Below are positions 44,137 to 52,542 of a stretch of 64,000 nucleotides of DNA, one piece after another. Each line of letters starts with the position of its first letter. Within the stretch, counting starts at the first letter, position 1. Location: assembly GCA_035647615.1 (NCBI GenBank), contig DASRND010000003.1, positions 129,135 to 193,134 of the forward strand, given 5' to 3'. The DNA is from Bacteroidales bacterium. GTDB taxonomy: Bacteria; Bacteroidota; Bacteroidia; Bacteroidales; 4484-276. The position numbers were made by a program, and so were the translations under genes. The notes below the pieces were generated by a model. It was given only the letters and a program-made list of their open reading frames with translations, was not told the DNA's origin and did not search any database.

Positions 44137-45531
44137 ATGATGGACGATCTGAATAAAACATTCAATCAGCAGGCGGAAAAAGTTGCTTTTGATAAAGAAC
44201 ACCGGCGCAAGATTAATTTTAATATTGGCAAATACGATGCTGCTGTAGTCAATGGACTGAAACAGTTCAAAAACCTTGAGCTTGCCCGAAAACGCGCGGC
44301 TTTGATAAAGCATCGTTCTATCGAAAATCTGGATAAATATCTTAGTGAGTTTGAGATAAATTTTGAGCAAAATGGTGGCAAAGTGCTGTGGGCGCCCACA
44401 GCCAATGATGCGCTGGTGGAAATTACACGCGTTCTCAAGCGGCACAAGGTGAAACTGGTAGTAAAATCAAAATCGATGATCAGTGAGGAGCTGCAGCTTA
44501 ATGAGCATCTGAAAAAAGCAGGCATCGAACCGGTGGAAACGGATTTGGGTGAATTCATCGTGCAGTTGGCAGGCGAAAAACCTTATCATATTGTTACCCC
44601 TGCGATGCACAAATCCAAAGAAGACATTGCAGCTTTGTTTCATGAGAAATTTGGTCTAGAACCCAACAGCACGCCCGAAGAGATTACCGCTTTTGTGGCG
44701 CACAAGCTGCGGCAACAATTTGTAGAAGCGGGTGCAGGCATCACGGGAGCCAATTTTCTCATTGCCGATACAGGCTCAGTGGCGATCACCGAAAACGAAG
44801 GCAATGGGCTGATGTCGTTTTCTTTTCCTAAAGTGCACATCGTCCTTGCAGGCATCGAGCGCATCATTCCTTCACTTCGCGACCTGGATCTGTTTTGGCC
44901 GCTTCTCGCAGCTCATGGAACAGGTCAGAATATTAATGTTTATAATTCCATAGTTTCCGGCCCACGTCAAACTGGTGAAATAGACGGCCCCACGGAGATG
45001 TACGTAGTGTTAATCAACAACAGACGTACCGAGCTGCTGCGCAACAACCAACTGCGGCGATCCCTTTCCTGTATTAAATGTGGCGCATGTCTCAATGCCT
45101 GTCCGATTTATCGTAACATTGGCGGCTATACTTACGCCACTACTTACACAGGCCCAATAGGAGCAGTCATTTCTCCACATCTTTTAGGTTTTAAAGAATA
45201 CAAGCACCTGAGTTATGCCTCCTCTTTGTGTGGAAAATGTACAGAGGTTTGCCCCGTAAATATTAACCTGCACGAGCTGTTACTCTGCAATCGGTATGAA
45301 GCGGTAAAGTTAGGGTACAATCGTCGCAGCGAAAACAGGATGCAGTCGGTTGCCACCAAAATGATGATGAAACGATGGCGCATGGACTTTGGGAGTGGCA
45401 AGCTCAAAAATATGGCCATGCGTTTGGCTATAAAAAAAGCCTGGGGACCGCGGAGGACACTGCCTGTATTTGCACCCAAAACCTTCCGGCAGATGTGGGA
45501 AGAACAACGAGGCGGGAAAGTAGAAGAATAG
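44137..45531 (+). CDS. LutB-like lactate utilization iron-sulfur protein
   Basis: The 464-residue protein has an LUD domain (about 60-300; GANFLIADTGSVAITENEGN, LAAHGTGQNINVYNS) and a C-terminal ferredoxin-like part with two clusters, CIKCGACLNACPIY and CGKCTEVCPVN. This is the domain order of LutB, an oxidation subunit of the L-lactate utilisation complex LutABC. No lutA or lutC gene lies near it. In Bacteroidota, LutB-like proteins often occur apart from the operon, and the electron donor is not certain. Its ATG follows rpiB by nine bases. Confidence 0.88.
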   Translation: MMDDLNKTFNQQAEKVAFDKEHRRKINFNIGKYDAAVVNGLKQFKNLELARKRAALIKHRSIENLDKYLSEFEINFEQNGGKVLWAPTANDALVEITRVLKRHKVKLVVKSKSMISEELQLNEHLKKAGIEPVETDLGEFIVQLAGEKPYHIVTPAMHKSKEDIAALFHEKFGLEPNSTPEEITAFVAHKLRQQFVEAGAGITGANFLIADTGSVAITENEGNGLMSFSFPKVHIVLAGIERIIPSLRDLDLFWPLLAAHGTGQNINVYNSIVSGPRQTGEIDGPTEMYVVLINNRRTELLRNNQLRRSLSCIKCGACLNACPIYRNIGGYTYATTYTGPIGAVISPHLLGFKEYKHLSYASSLCGKCTEVCPVNINLHELLLCNRYEAVKLGYNRRSENRMQSVATKMMMKRWRMDFGSGKLKNMAMRLAIKKAWGPRRTLPVFAPKTFRQMWEEQRGGKVEE

Positions 45532-45668
45532 TAATTGCTTGAAATAAAACACTTTTATCCTTGTTCTTATTTATTAACTTTTCACAAGATTAAGCGGGGC
45601 CGTAATTCCATTGGTTTGCCGGCCAACTTTCCTCATCAATCCCGGTCTCATCTATTAAAAAGACTTTG

Positions 45669-45676
45669 TACTTTTG
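45669..45676 (+). promoter_or_regulatory. -7 like element overlapping the predicted start of the SulP gene
   Basis: TACTTTTG fits TAnnTTTG and covers the TTG at 45674-45676. Either the motif is chance or the true translation start is a few codons downstream. No -33 TTTG is found at the expected place. Confidence 0.3.
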
Positions 45677-47347
45677 CCTGTGTTTTTGAAAAATCATATA
45701 CCGGCCTTTAGCTGGCTTCCGGGCTACAACTCTAAATTTCTTAAAAGTGATGCTATTGCAGGCATAACGCTGGCTGCTTATGCGCTTCCGGTTTCGCTGG
45801 CTTATGCTTCACTTGCCGGTTTGCCTCCACAATACGGTGTTTATGGCTACCTTTTGGGCGGCTTTTTTTATGCCCTTATTGGCAGCAGCAGGCAAATGGC
45901 CATAGGGCCTACTTCGGCCATATCGCTACTTATTGGGGTTACTGTTGCTAATATGGCTGATGGCGACACGCAGCGCTGGGCCGAAATCGCCTCCGGTACA
46001 GCGTTTGTCTTTGCAGGGTTGAGCCTGTTGGCTTATCTGTTGCGTTTGAGTAACGCTATTAATTTTATCAGCGACACGGTATTGTTGGGCTTCAAAGCTG
46101 GTGCGGCGTTGGCCATAGCATCAACTCAATTGCCCAAATTATTTGGAGTTCCCGGCGGAGGTATTAATTTTTTTGATCGATTGCTGGTTTTGTGGCAGCA
46201 GTGGCCTCAATTCAACTTTTACGTGTTTGGTTTTGGGCTTGTTGTGCTCATACTGCTTTTTATAGCTGAAAAGAAATTTCCCGGAAGGCCGATAGCCCTT
46301 ATGGTAATGGTTGTTTCAATCCTGGCCATAACATTTACTCCACTGGGCACAATGGGCTTCAAAACTGTTGGTTTAATTCCGTCTGGCTTGCCCAAATTCC
46401 ATGTACCTTCTATACATGCAGCAGATATTAGTGCTATTTTCCCATTGGCCTTTGCTTGTTTTTTGCTTGCCTACATCGAAAGCATTTCTTCGGCCAAAGC
46501 CATGGCGCAAAAGCATGGTTATAAAATCGATCCCCACCAGGAATTGCTGGCGCTTGGGATTGTGAATTTGGCTACTGCATTCGGGCAAAGCTATCCTGTT
46601 GGTGGCGGCTTATCGCAAACGGCCGTTAATGATAAAGCCGGCGCAAAAACGCCCATCGCGCTCATTTTTGCTTCAATTGCAATTGGGTTGTGCCTGATGC
46701 TACTGACGGGCTTGCTTACGAACTTGCCCAACGTTGTTCTGGCCTGCATTGTCCTCGTGGCAATATTAGGATTGGTTGATTTAAAAGATTTTGTCCATTT
46801 GTGGAAGACCAACAAAACTGAATTTCAAATTGCTTTGGTTGCGGTAGTCGGCGTGCTGGTTTTTGGCATATTCGAGGGAGTAATCATTGCCGCCATCGTT
46901 ACTTTGGTATTGATAATTAAAGCGGTTTCAGTTCCACACGTTGCTATTTTGGGCAGAATACCAGGAACCCGGCGCTATTCTGATGTTGTTCGAAATCCCG
47001 ACAACGAATTATTCCCGCAGCTTTTGTTGTTCAGGGTCGAATCTTCCATCTATTATTTTAATACCGACTACGTCGAAAATCTGGTTATAGCAAAGGTCAA
47101 CGAGGCCGGAGCTTTGCTGAAAACTGTAGTTTGGGATCTGAGCACATCTCCACAGGTCGATCGGGCGGGAGCTAAAATGATTGGCCAACTTTATCTCGAT
47201 TTAAAGGCAAAGGGCATCACGCTTCACATTGCTGAAGCGCGTGCCGGAGTTCGTGATATTTTGCGCAACGAAGAAATCGACCTATTGCTTGGGAAAATCA
47301 GCCGGCAAGTGTCGCTCAACGATATTGTAAAAGAGCAATTAGCATGA
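45674..47347 (+). CDS. SulP family anion transporter with STAS domain
   Basis: A 557-residue transporter. The membrane part (about 20-420, 10 or more helices) has the SulP signatures AGITLAAYALPVSLAYASLAG and PPQYGVYGYLLGG; the cytoplasmic STAS domain (about 430-550) follows. SulP proteins carry sulfate, bicarbonate or other anions; the substrate is not fixed by sequence. The reading frame starts with TTG 45674, which lies inside a -7 element (TACTTTTG, 45669-45676); if that promoter is real the start must be downstream (GTG 45680 or TTG 45686). Confidence 0.9.
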   Translation: MPVFLKNHIPAFSWLPGYNSKFLKSDAIAGITLAAYALPVSLAYASLAGLPPQYGVYGYLLGGFFYALIGSSRQMAIGPTSAISLLIGVTVANMADGDTQRWAEIASGTAFVFAGLSLLAYLLRLSNAINFISDTVLLGFKAGAALAIASTQLPKLFGVPGGGINFFDRLLVLWQQWPQFNFYVFGFGLVVLILLFIAEKKFPGRPIALMVMVVSILAITFTPLGTMGFKTVGLIPSGLPKFHVPSIHAADISAIFPLAFACFLLAYIESISSAKAMAQKHGYKIDPHQELLALGIVNLATAFGQSYPVGGGLSQTAVNDKAGAKTPIALIFASIAIGLCLMLLTGLLTNLPNVVLACIVLVAILGLVDLKDFVHLWKTNKTEFQIALVAVVGVLVFGIFEGVIIAAIVTLVLIIKAVSVPHVAILGRIPGTRRYSDVVRNPDNELFPQLLLFRVESSIYYFNTDYVENLVIAKVNEAGALLKTVVWDLSTSPQVDRAGAKMIGQLYLDLKAKGITLHIAEARAGVRDILRNEEIDLLLGKISRQVSLNDIVKEQLA

Positions 47348-47420
47348 ATGCGGATTTGAAAAAACTGAGTTTTAAATCTTACCCATTCAGGCTTTCGAAG
47401 TTAATTCAAGCTTAATCGTG

Positions 47421-48719
47421 TCAGGGAAACGTAAGCGTGGTGGCGGCTGAAGTTTTAATAAAGTAAGCTTTGCCTGGCTGCAGAGCCGTTAGTGTTTGAA
47501 CATTCTGTTCAGGCCAAAAAACATTCGTACCTGCCGTTTCTGTAATAATGATCAAATCATCGCCTAATTGCAGCAAAATATCCGAACACATCATGCCATC
47601 TGCGCACAAAACCGGCGCAAGATTCCAGCCTTGATGCAAAGCAATCGTTTTGTTTGGGATGTCGGCGCCTTCCATGGTGAGATTCGCCTCAGCATTAAGT
47701 TTGATCACATAGCCCGAAGTATAATCCCAGTTGCCGAGCGTATTGATATTGTGCTCTGGCCAAAACACGCCTATATTGTTGTGAAGGATGACGAGCTGAT
47801 CCATTATGGGAGCAAACATGTCTTCGATATTTGAGTTTTGGGGAATAAAGCTACTCGAAATTCCGCTCCATCCTTCCGGAATACTTATAGTTTGCACGTC
47901 GTTCCATCCGGCCATTTTCGCATACATCCACCAGGCGGCGACGCCCTTCATGTTGCAGTTTGCCGCTTCGGAGTGGGCGCAGTAGCAATCCCAACAATAT
48001 TCGGAGCCAGGATATTGGCTGCAATATTCGGAAGCCCAGTTGCCGAGAAGATTCAGGTTAGCATCGTAAAAATTGCAGTTATCGTTGGCAAATTCGTAGT
48101 ATGTTCCATTGGGGTCATAGCTTTCGATATCAGCAAAATCGAAGAGGATTTTGTTGTTGGCCACGCAGTAATCCCGTATTTGCTGGTTTCGGGCTTTCAG
48201 GTTGGCGTCGGCTCCAATGTCGCGGTGGCCGGTCATATATACAAACTGAACATTCGGAAAATCCAGCTCAAGCTGGTTCATTGCGTTGAGATAAATGTTG
48301 ATACCCGCCACGGTATTACCCGAAACACCACCACACCACGACCACATCACCACATTGCGGTCGTTGGAGGGATTGTTGAGCTGCTGCCGCGTAGCCCATT
48401 CCCAGCCCAAATCGCCGTTATGACCCAGGTCGCCAGATTCTTCTTGGTAAGCAAGCTGGCCGTAGGCGCCGGATGCATTGTAGGCAAACAAATCGCCCAC
48501 ATGACCGTGGAGATTGTTCATGCCGGTGGTAATCTGGCTTCCGTGCGAGGTGTGTCCGTACCAGATACGTAAATTGGATTTTGCTGCCTCAATCCAGGCA
48601 ATGGGAATGTCGGTGCGAAGGATGTGATCGTGATTAGCTACAATTGGCTGTGCCTGCAGCATCGAAAAGGTGGAGAAAAACAGCATCACCAGCCCTGTGT
48701 AAAGTAAATTCTGTTTCAT
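47421..48719 (-). CDS. secreted protein with an unrecognised N-terminal domain and the GW/WP C-terminal module
   Basis: The 432-residue protein has a signal peptide ending at MLQAQ. Residues about 25-270 are a domain I cannot name; it has WYGHTSHGSQITTGM, VVMWSWCGGVSG, VQFVYMTGHRD and FDFADIESYDPNG, and six or more Cys near 225-255 (for example CWDCYCAHSEAANC). The Ser and His in GHTSHGS and GHRD recall SGNH-type hydrolases, but this is only resemblance. The last 155 residues are two copies of a 75-residue repeat (GWSGISS, VFWPEHNINTL, then GWNLAP, VFWPEQNVQTL, LQPGKAYFIK) also found at the end of the protein at 0.3-2.5 kb. Confidence 0.75.
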   Translation of the reverse strand: MKQNLLYTGLVMLFFSTFSMLQAQPIVANHDHILRTDIPIAWIEAAKSNLRIWYGHTSHGSQITTGMNNLHGHVGDLFAYNASGAYGQLAYQEESGDLGHNGDLGWEWATRQQLNNPSNDRNVVMWSWCGGVSGNTVAGINIYLNAMNQLELDFPNVQFVYMTGHRDIGADANLKARNQQIRDYCVANNKILFDFADIESYDPNGTYYEFANDNCNFYDANLNLLGNWASEYCSQYPGSEYCWDCYCAHSEAANCNMKGVAAWWMYAKMAGWNDVQTISIPEGWSGISSSFIPQNSNIEDMFAPIMDQLVILHNNIGVFWPEHNINTLGNWDYTSGYVIKLNAEANLTMEGADIPNKTIALHQGWNLAPVLCADGMMCSDILLQLGDDLIIITETAGTNVFWPEQNVQTLTALQPGKAYFIKTSAATTLTFP

Positions 48720-48852
48720 GGCATTATGTTTTTAGTGATGATAAATTAGGAACGTAAATTGAAAAAATAGCTGTGTAAAGATATAAAAACACCAGAATCA
48801 TATTATTGCGTTGTCGCTTACGGGCTATCCTAAAATGGTCAGAATAAAGGAT

Positions 48853-48860
48853 TATCTTTG
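48853..48860 (+). promoter_or_regulatory. -7 promoter element of the formimidoylglutamase-like gene
   Basis: TATCTTTG lies 30 bases before the ATG at 48890. A -33 element is not clear. Confidence 0.4.
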
Positions 48861-48889
48861 TTTTATTAAAAAATTGATAATCAATAATT

Positions 48890-49891
48890 ATGCGAACATT
48901 CGTTCAGTTTTTCAAAAAAGAATACATCACTTCATTGATAAATTTCCGGGAAGGTGAAGAAAAGTTTGGCGAGACCCTGCAGATTGCTGTCGATGGCGAT
49001 TTAAGTGGCTTTCGTGGTAAATTTGTCATACTTGGAATTGCTGAAGATATTGGCATCCGGGCAAATCATGGGATGGCCGGAGCAGCCTCTGCATTTCGGT
49101 CTTTCATCAAAAGCCTTGTAAATATTCATAATTCCAGGGATTTAAACGGAGATCAGTTTTTGCTGTTGGGAAAAATCCGTACCGGCGACCTGATGGAAGA
49201 GAGTCAGGATGCTGACATTGAAACCTTGCGGAAATTAACTGAACGGCTCGACGACATGGTGTTTCCGGTTATTCGACAAATTGTGCAGGCGGGAAAGATA
49301 CCAATCGTTATCGGCGGCGGACACAACAATGTTTTGCCGATTCTGAAAGGCTGCTCATTGGCATGCAACCAATCGATAAACACGATAAATCTGGATGCCC
49401 ATGCCGATTTTCGGCCCACCGAAGGAAGACATAGTGGAAATGGTTTTAGGTATGCTTATGACGCAGGTTATTTAAAAAAATATGCGCTTCTGGGTTTACA
49501 CCATGCCTATAATAATGAGCTGATCCTTGATGAATTAAATGAAAATCCCGACTTCTTGCCCATCATGTTTGAGGATATCTTTTTGCGAAAAAAAGAGAGC
49601 TGGGAAGAAGCAAAACGCAGGGCTATCGATTTTGTAAAAACGGACAGATTTGGGGTGGAGCTGGATGTGGACAGCCTCGAAAACTTGCTCAGCAGCGCCT
49701 GGAGTTCGGTTGGGGTTACATCGGACGAATCCTTATGCTATCTCTACAATTGCGGGAAGGAACCAAAGGTTTGCTATCTGCACATTACCGAGGCCGTTTA
49801 CAAAAGAAGCGACGGGGAGGAAAATGTGCTCATCGGAAAATTTATCAATTATATGGTTCAGGCTTTTTGCCGCGGCGTGAAGGAGCAATAG
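48890..49891 (+). CDS. formimidoylglutamase / arginase-family ureohydrolase
   Basis: The 333-residue protein belongs to the arginase-agmatinase superfamily. Manganese ligands: GGGHNN (His), NLDAHADFRP (Asp-x-His-x-Asp) and ELDVDSLEN (two Asp). It has the general size and motif order of bacterial formimidoylglutamase (HutG), which releases formamide from N-formimino-glutamate in histidine breakdown. No hut gene (hutH, hutU, hutI) is near, so it could be a different ureohydrolase. Confidence 0.85.
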   Translation: MRTFVQFFKKEYITSLINFREGEEKFGETLQIAVDGDLSGFRGKFVILGIAEDIGIRANHGMAGAASAFRSFIKSLVNIHNSRDLNGDQFLLLGKIRTGDLMEESQDADIETLRKLTERLDDMVFPVIRQIVQAGKIPIVIGGGHNNVLPILKGCSLACNQSINTINLDAHADFRPTEGRHSGNGFRYAYDAGYLKKYALLGLHHAYNNELILDELNENPDFLPIMFEDIFLRKKESWEEAKRRAIDFVKTDRFGVELDVDSLENLLSSAWSSVGVTSDESLCYLYNCGKEPKVCYLHITEAVYKRSDGEENVLIGKFINYMVQAFCRGVKEQ

Positions 49892-49908
49892 GAAATCAAC
49901 TTTTTTAG

Positions 49909-50076
49909 ACTTTCGAGCGTCCGCAGGACACCATCGAGCTGCCAGAAACGTATGATATTCACAATACACATCTTAGCCTCATCGACATCAACGGAAAGAT
50001 TGTTTTAAGATCAGAAGCAATGGAACACACAAGCCAAAGCGACATCAAAACCGTAAAACCAATCCTTTACCTCTAG
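49909..50076 (+). pseudogene. possible remnant of a T9SS sorting-domain tail
   Basis: The frame following the stop at 49906-49908 is open for 56 codons and reads TFERPQDTIELPETYDIHNT, then LSLIDINGKIVLRSEAM, ending YL. The IDINGKIVLR part resembles the strand pattern of T9SS type A domains (compare IFDMNGKLIRQL at 15.1 kb). It has no start codon and lies just after an intact gene, so it may be the end of a deleted secreted protein. It may also be chance. Confidence 0.25.
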
Positions 50077-50212
50077 AAAATTCAAAACGACAAAACATTG
50101 ATAACCCGGAGAATTCTGGTTTATTGAGGGAGGTTGTCTCTGTAGTCCATTTTAAATCTCTTGTTTCGTCAGGGTTTTGGTCAATAAATTATGCTGTGAT
50201 TTCCCTTTTTTT

Positions 50213-50315
50213 TCTCTGCGTCTCCGCGGTTTACGCTTTTTGGTTTCACTGCAGAGATTGTTGAAGAGATTTCTTTTTTTGTCTTCCGTTTGCGTCTCTC
50301 CGCCTCTGCGGTTTA
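50213..50315. repeat. pair of 21-bp dispersed repeats
   Basis: Copies at 50213-50233 and 50295-50315 differ at a few positions (both share TCTCT...CT-CGCGGTTTA-like sequence). The spacing is 61 bases. Similar sequences are scattered in many bacterial genomes. Confidence 0.45.
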
Positions 50316-50337
50316 ATTATGACCTGTTTTGATCGAG

Positions 50338-52542
50338 TTAACTCACCACAATCTCCGCCGTGCCCTCTTCGATGGTTCCGATAGCAGAAGCTTCTGAAAT
50401 GCCGGCTTCACGGAGCGCTGCAATAAATGCGTCGGCATCGTTTGCAGCCACGGCAATGAGCAAGCCGCCGGAAGTCTGTGCGTCGCAAAGGATCAGTTTC
50501 ATAATTTCAGATATTGTATTATCCCACTTTGTGAGCGCAGTAATGTAGTCCAAATTGTTTTTTGTTCCGCCGGGAATGGCTCCTTCCTGTGCCATCTGTA
50601 ACACGCCTTCAATCATTGGCACCGCCGATGCATCAATAATTGCCTTCACTTTCGATCCCTGCACCATTTCTTTCAAATGTCCCAGCAACCCAAATCCTGT
50701 GACGTCGGTGCAGGCATGCACTTTAAAACTCTTCATCAGCCGGGCAGCGGTGGCGTTGAGCTGCAGCATCTGTTGGCGAGCGCGGGCGGCAATGGCTGCG
50801 GTGGCAAGTCCGCGTTTTACGGCCGTCGAAATTATACCGGTTCCCAGCGGTTTGGTGAGTACCAGCACATCGCCGGGTCGTGCCGTGCTGTTGCGCATCA
50901 CCTTGTCGGGATGCACCACGCCCGTTACCACCATTCCAAACTTTGGCTCCGTATCTTCCACGGTGTGGCCGCCCAGGATGGATATGCCTGCTTCGGCAGC
51001 TTTGTCGGCGGCGCCGCGCAAAATGTCGTGCAGCACATGCATCGGAAGGCGGTTGTCAGGGAATCCCACGATGTTGAGCGCAAAAAGCGGTGTGGCGCCC
51101 ATCGCATAAATGTCGCTCAACGCATTGGCTGCCGCAATGGCGCCAAAGTCGTAGGCATCGTCAACAATGGGCGTAAAAAAATCGACGGTTTGTACCAGCG
51201 CAGTGTCGGGTGAAATAAGATATACGGCAGCGTCGTCGGAAGTGTCGGCGCTGATGAGCACATTTTTATCGAAGATTGGCGGAAGGTCGCGAAGCACTTT
51301 TTCGAGATACTGCGGTCTGATTTTACAGGCACAGCCCAGTCCATGGGTAAAATGCGTAAGTTTAATCACCTCACCGGTTGTGGGAAGTTCTGCTTCATTT
51401 TCCTTTTCCGGCTGCAGCCGTTTAACAGCTTTGATAATTTCTGCGGCAGCTTTTTCGATATCGTTTTGTGAAGTAAATCTTCCTGTTGAGAAGCGAATGG
51501 TGCCCATGGCAAAACGCATGGGAATTTTCATTGCGCTAAGCACCGGCGAAAGGTCGATGTTGTCGGCGTGGCAGGCAGCTCCTGCCGATGCAGCCACTCC
51601 CGTAAGTTCCGCCAACAGCGTATTAGCTTCTACGCTCGGAAAGCTAAGGCTTAGCGTGTTGGGCAACCGATGCTCGCGATGACCGTTAAGCCTTACATCG
51701 GGCAGCTCCTGTTTTAGCAAATCATACAGCGTGTCGCGCAGCTCCTTTTGCCGCTGTTGGTTTTGCTGCATATCGCGCAAAGCAATTTCAGCGGCTTTGC
51801 CAAGCCCTACGATCTCCAGCACATTTTCGGTTCCGGCCCTGCGGTTTTGCTCATGGTCGGCGCCATGTATCAGCTTTTGAATCTGTACGTCCTGCCGCAC
51901 ATACAACACGCCGATGCCTTTGGGCGCATAGAGTTTATGACCGGCCACCGAAAATAAGTCAATGCCGAGCGCTTGTACGTCGGTAGGGATTTTGCCGGTT
52001 GACTGGGCGCCGTCGGAGTGCAGCAGCACACCATGCTTTTTGGCAATGATGCTAATCTCTTCGATGGGTTGGATGGTTCCCACCTCATTGTTGGCGTGCA
52101 TCACGCTGATGAGGATGGTGGCGGGTGTGATGGCTTTTTCGATCTCCATCGGATCAACTCTTCCGTCGGCATCCACCGGAACAGTCGTTATTTTAAAACC
52201 TTCGGATTGCAAATGGCGGCAAACCTCGCTCACGGCCGGATGCTCGATGGCAGTGGTGATGATGTGGTTGCCTTTGTTGCGGTTTTGATAAGCAGCACCT
52301 TTTATAGCCCAGTTGTTGGCCTCGGTGCCGCCGCTGGTAAAAGTCACTTCAGACGTGTCGCAGTTGAGCAGTGCTGCCACCTGCCGTCGCGCTTCTTCGA
52401 TGGCTTTGCGCGTTTGCACGCCATAGCTGTGCGAGCTCGACGGGTTGCCGAAGTATTGCTCCAGATACGGACGCATGGCAGCAGCCACTTCGCTGTCGAT
52501 GGGAGTGGTGGCATTATAATCAAGATAAATGGGATGATCCAT
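50338..52542 (-). CDS. fusion of a selenocysteine-lyase-like cysteine desulfurase with selenide, water dikinase (SelD)
   Basis: A single 734-residue frame. Residues 1-385 are a class V PLP enzyme of the IscS/NifS family, with HVVT-like N-terminal motifs, PLP Lys203 in GHKLYAPKG and catalytic Cys324. The Cys loop reads SAGAACHADNIDLSPVL, closer to the GAACHSD loop of eukaryotic selenocysteine lyase, as I recall it, than to the SGSACTS loop of IscS. Residues from about 395 are SelD: FTHGLGCACKI with catalytic Cys404 and Cys406, then ADTSDDAAVY, TVDFFTPIVDD, GGHTVEDTEP and a normal C terminus. The first domain would release selenium from selenocysteine and pass it to the second, which makes selenophosphate. 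The 5' end overlaps mnmH by 23 bases. Confidence 0.93.
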   Translation of the reverse strand: MDHPIYLDYNATTPIDSEVAAAMRPYLEQYFGNPSSSHSYGVQTRKAIEEARRQVAALLNCDTSEVTFTSGGTEANNWAIKGAAYQNRNKGNHIITTAIEHPAVSEVCRHLQSEGFKITTVPVDADGRVDPMEIEKAITPATILISVMHANNEVGTIQPIEEISIIAKKHGVLLHSDGAQSTGKIPTDVQALGIDLFSVAGHKLYAPKGIGVLYVRQDVQIQKLIHGADHEQNRRAGTENVLEIVGLGKAAEIALRDMQQNQQRQKELRDTLYDLLKQELPDVRLNGHREHRLPNTLSLSFPSVEANTLLAELTGVAASAGAACHADNIDLSPVLSAMKIPMRFAMGTIRFSTGRFTSQNDIEKAAAEIIKAVKRLQPEKENEAELPTTGEVIKLTHFTHGLGCACKIRPQYLEKVLRDLPPIFDKNVLISADTSDDAAVYLISPDTALVQTVDFFTPIVDDAYDFGAIAAANALSDIYAMGATPLFALNIVGFPDNRLPMHVLHDILRGAADKAAEAGISILGGHTVEDTEPKFGMVVTGVVHPDKVMRNSTARPGDVLVLTKPLGTGIISTAVKRGLATAAIAARARQQMLQLNATAARLMKSFKVHACTDVTGFGLLGHLKEMVQGSKVKAIIDASAVPMIEGVLQMAQEGAIPGGTKNNLDYITALTKWDNTISEIMKLILCDAQTSGGLLIAVAANDADAFIAALREAGISEASAIGTIEEGTAEIVVS

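Larger units (their letters stand above)
49892..50337. other. 446-bp gap with a gene remnant and dispersed repeats
   Basis: At 49909-50076 there is an open stretch without a start codon that resembles a secretion-domain tail (listed as pseudogene). At 50213-50233 and 50295-50315 lie two near-identical 21-mers (TCTCTGCGTCTCCGCGGTTTA and TCTCTCCGCCTCTGCGGTTTA type), a common dispersed bacterial sequence. No gene is supported. Confidence 0.5.
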
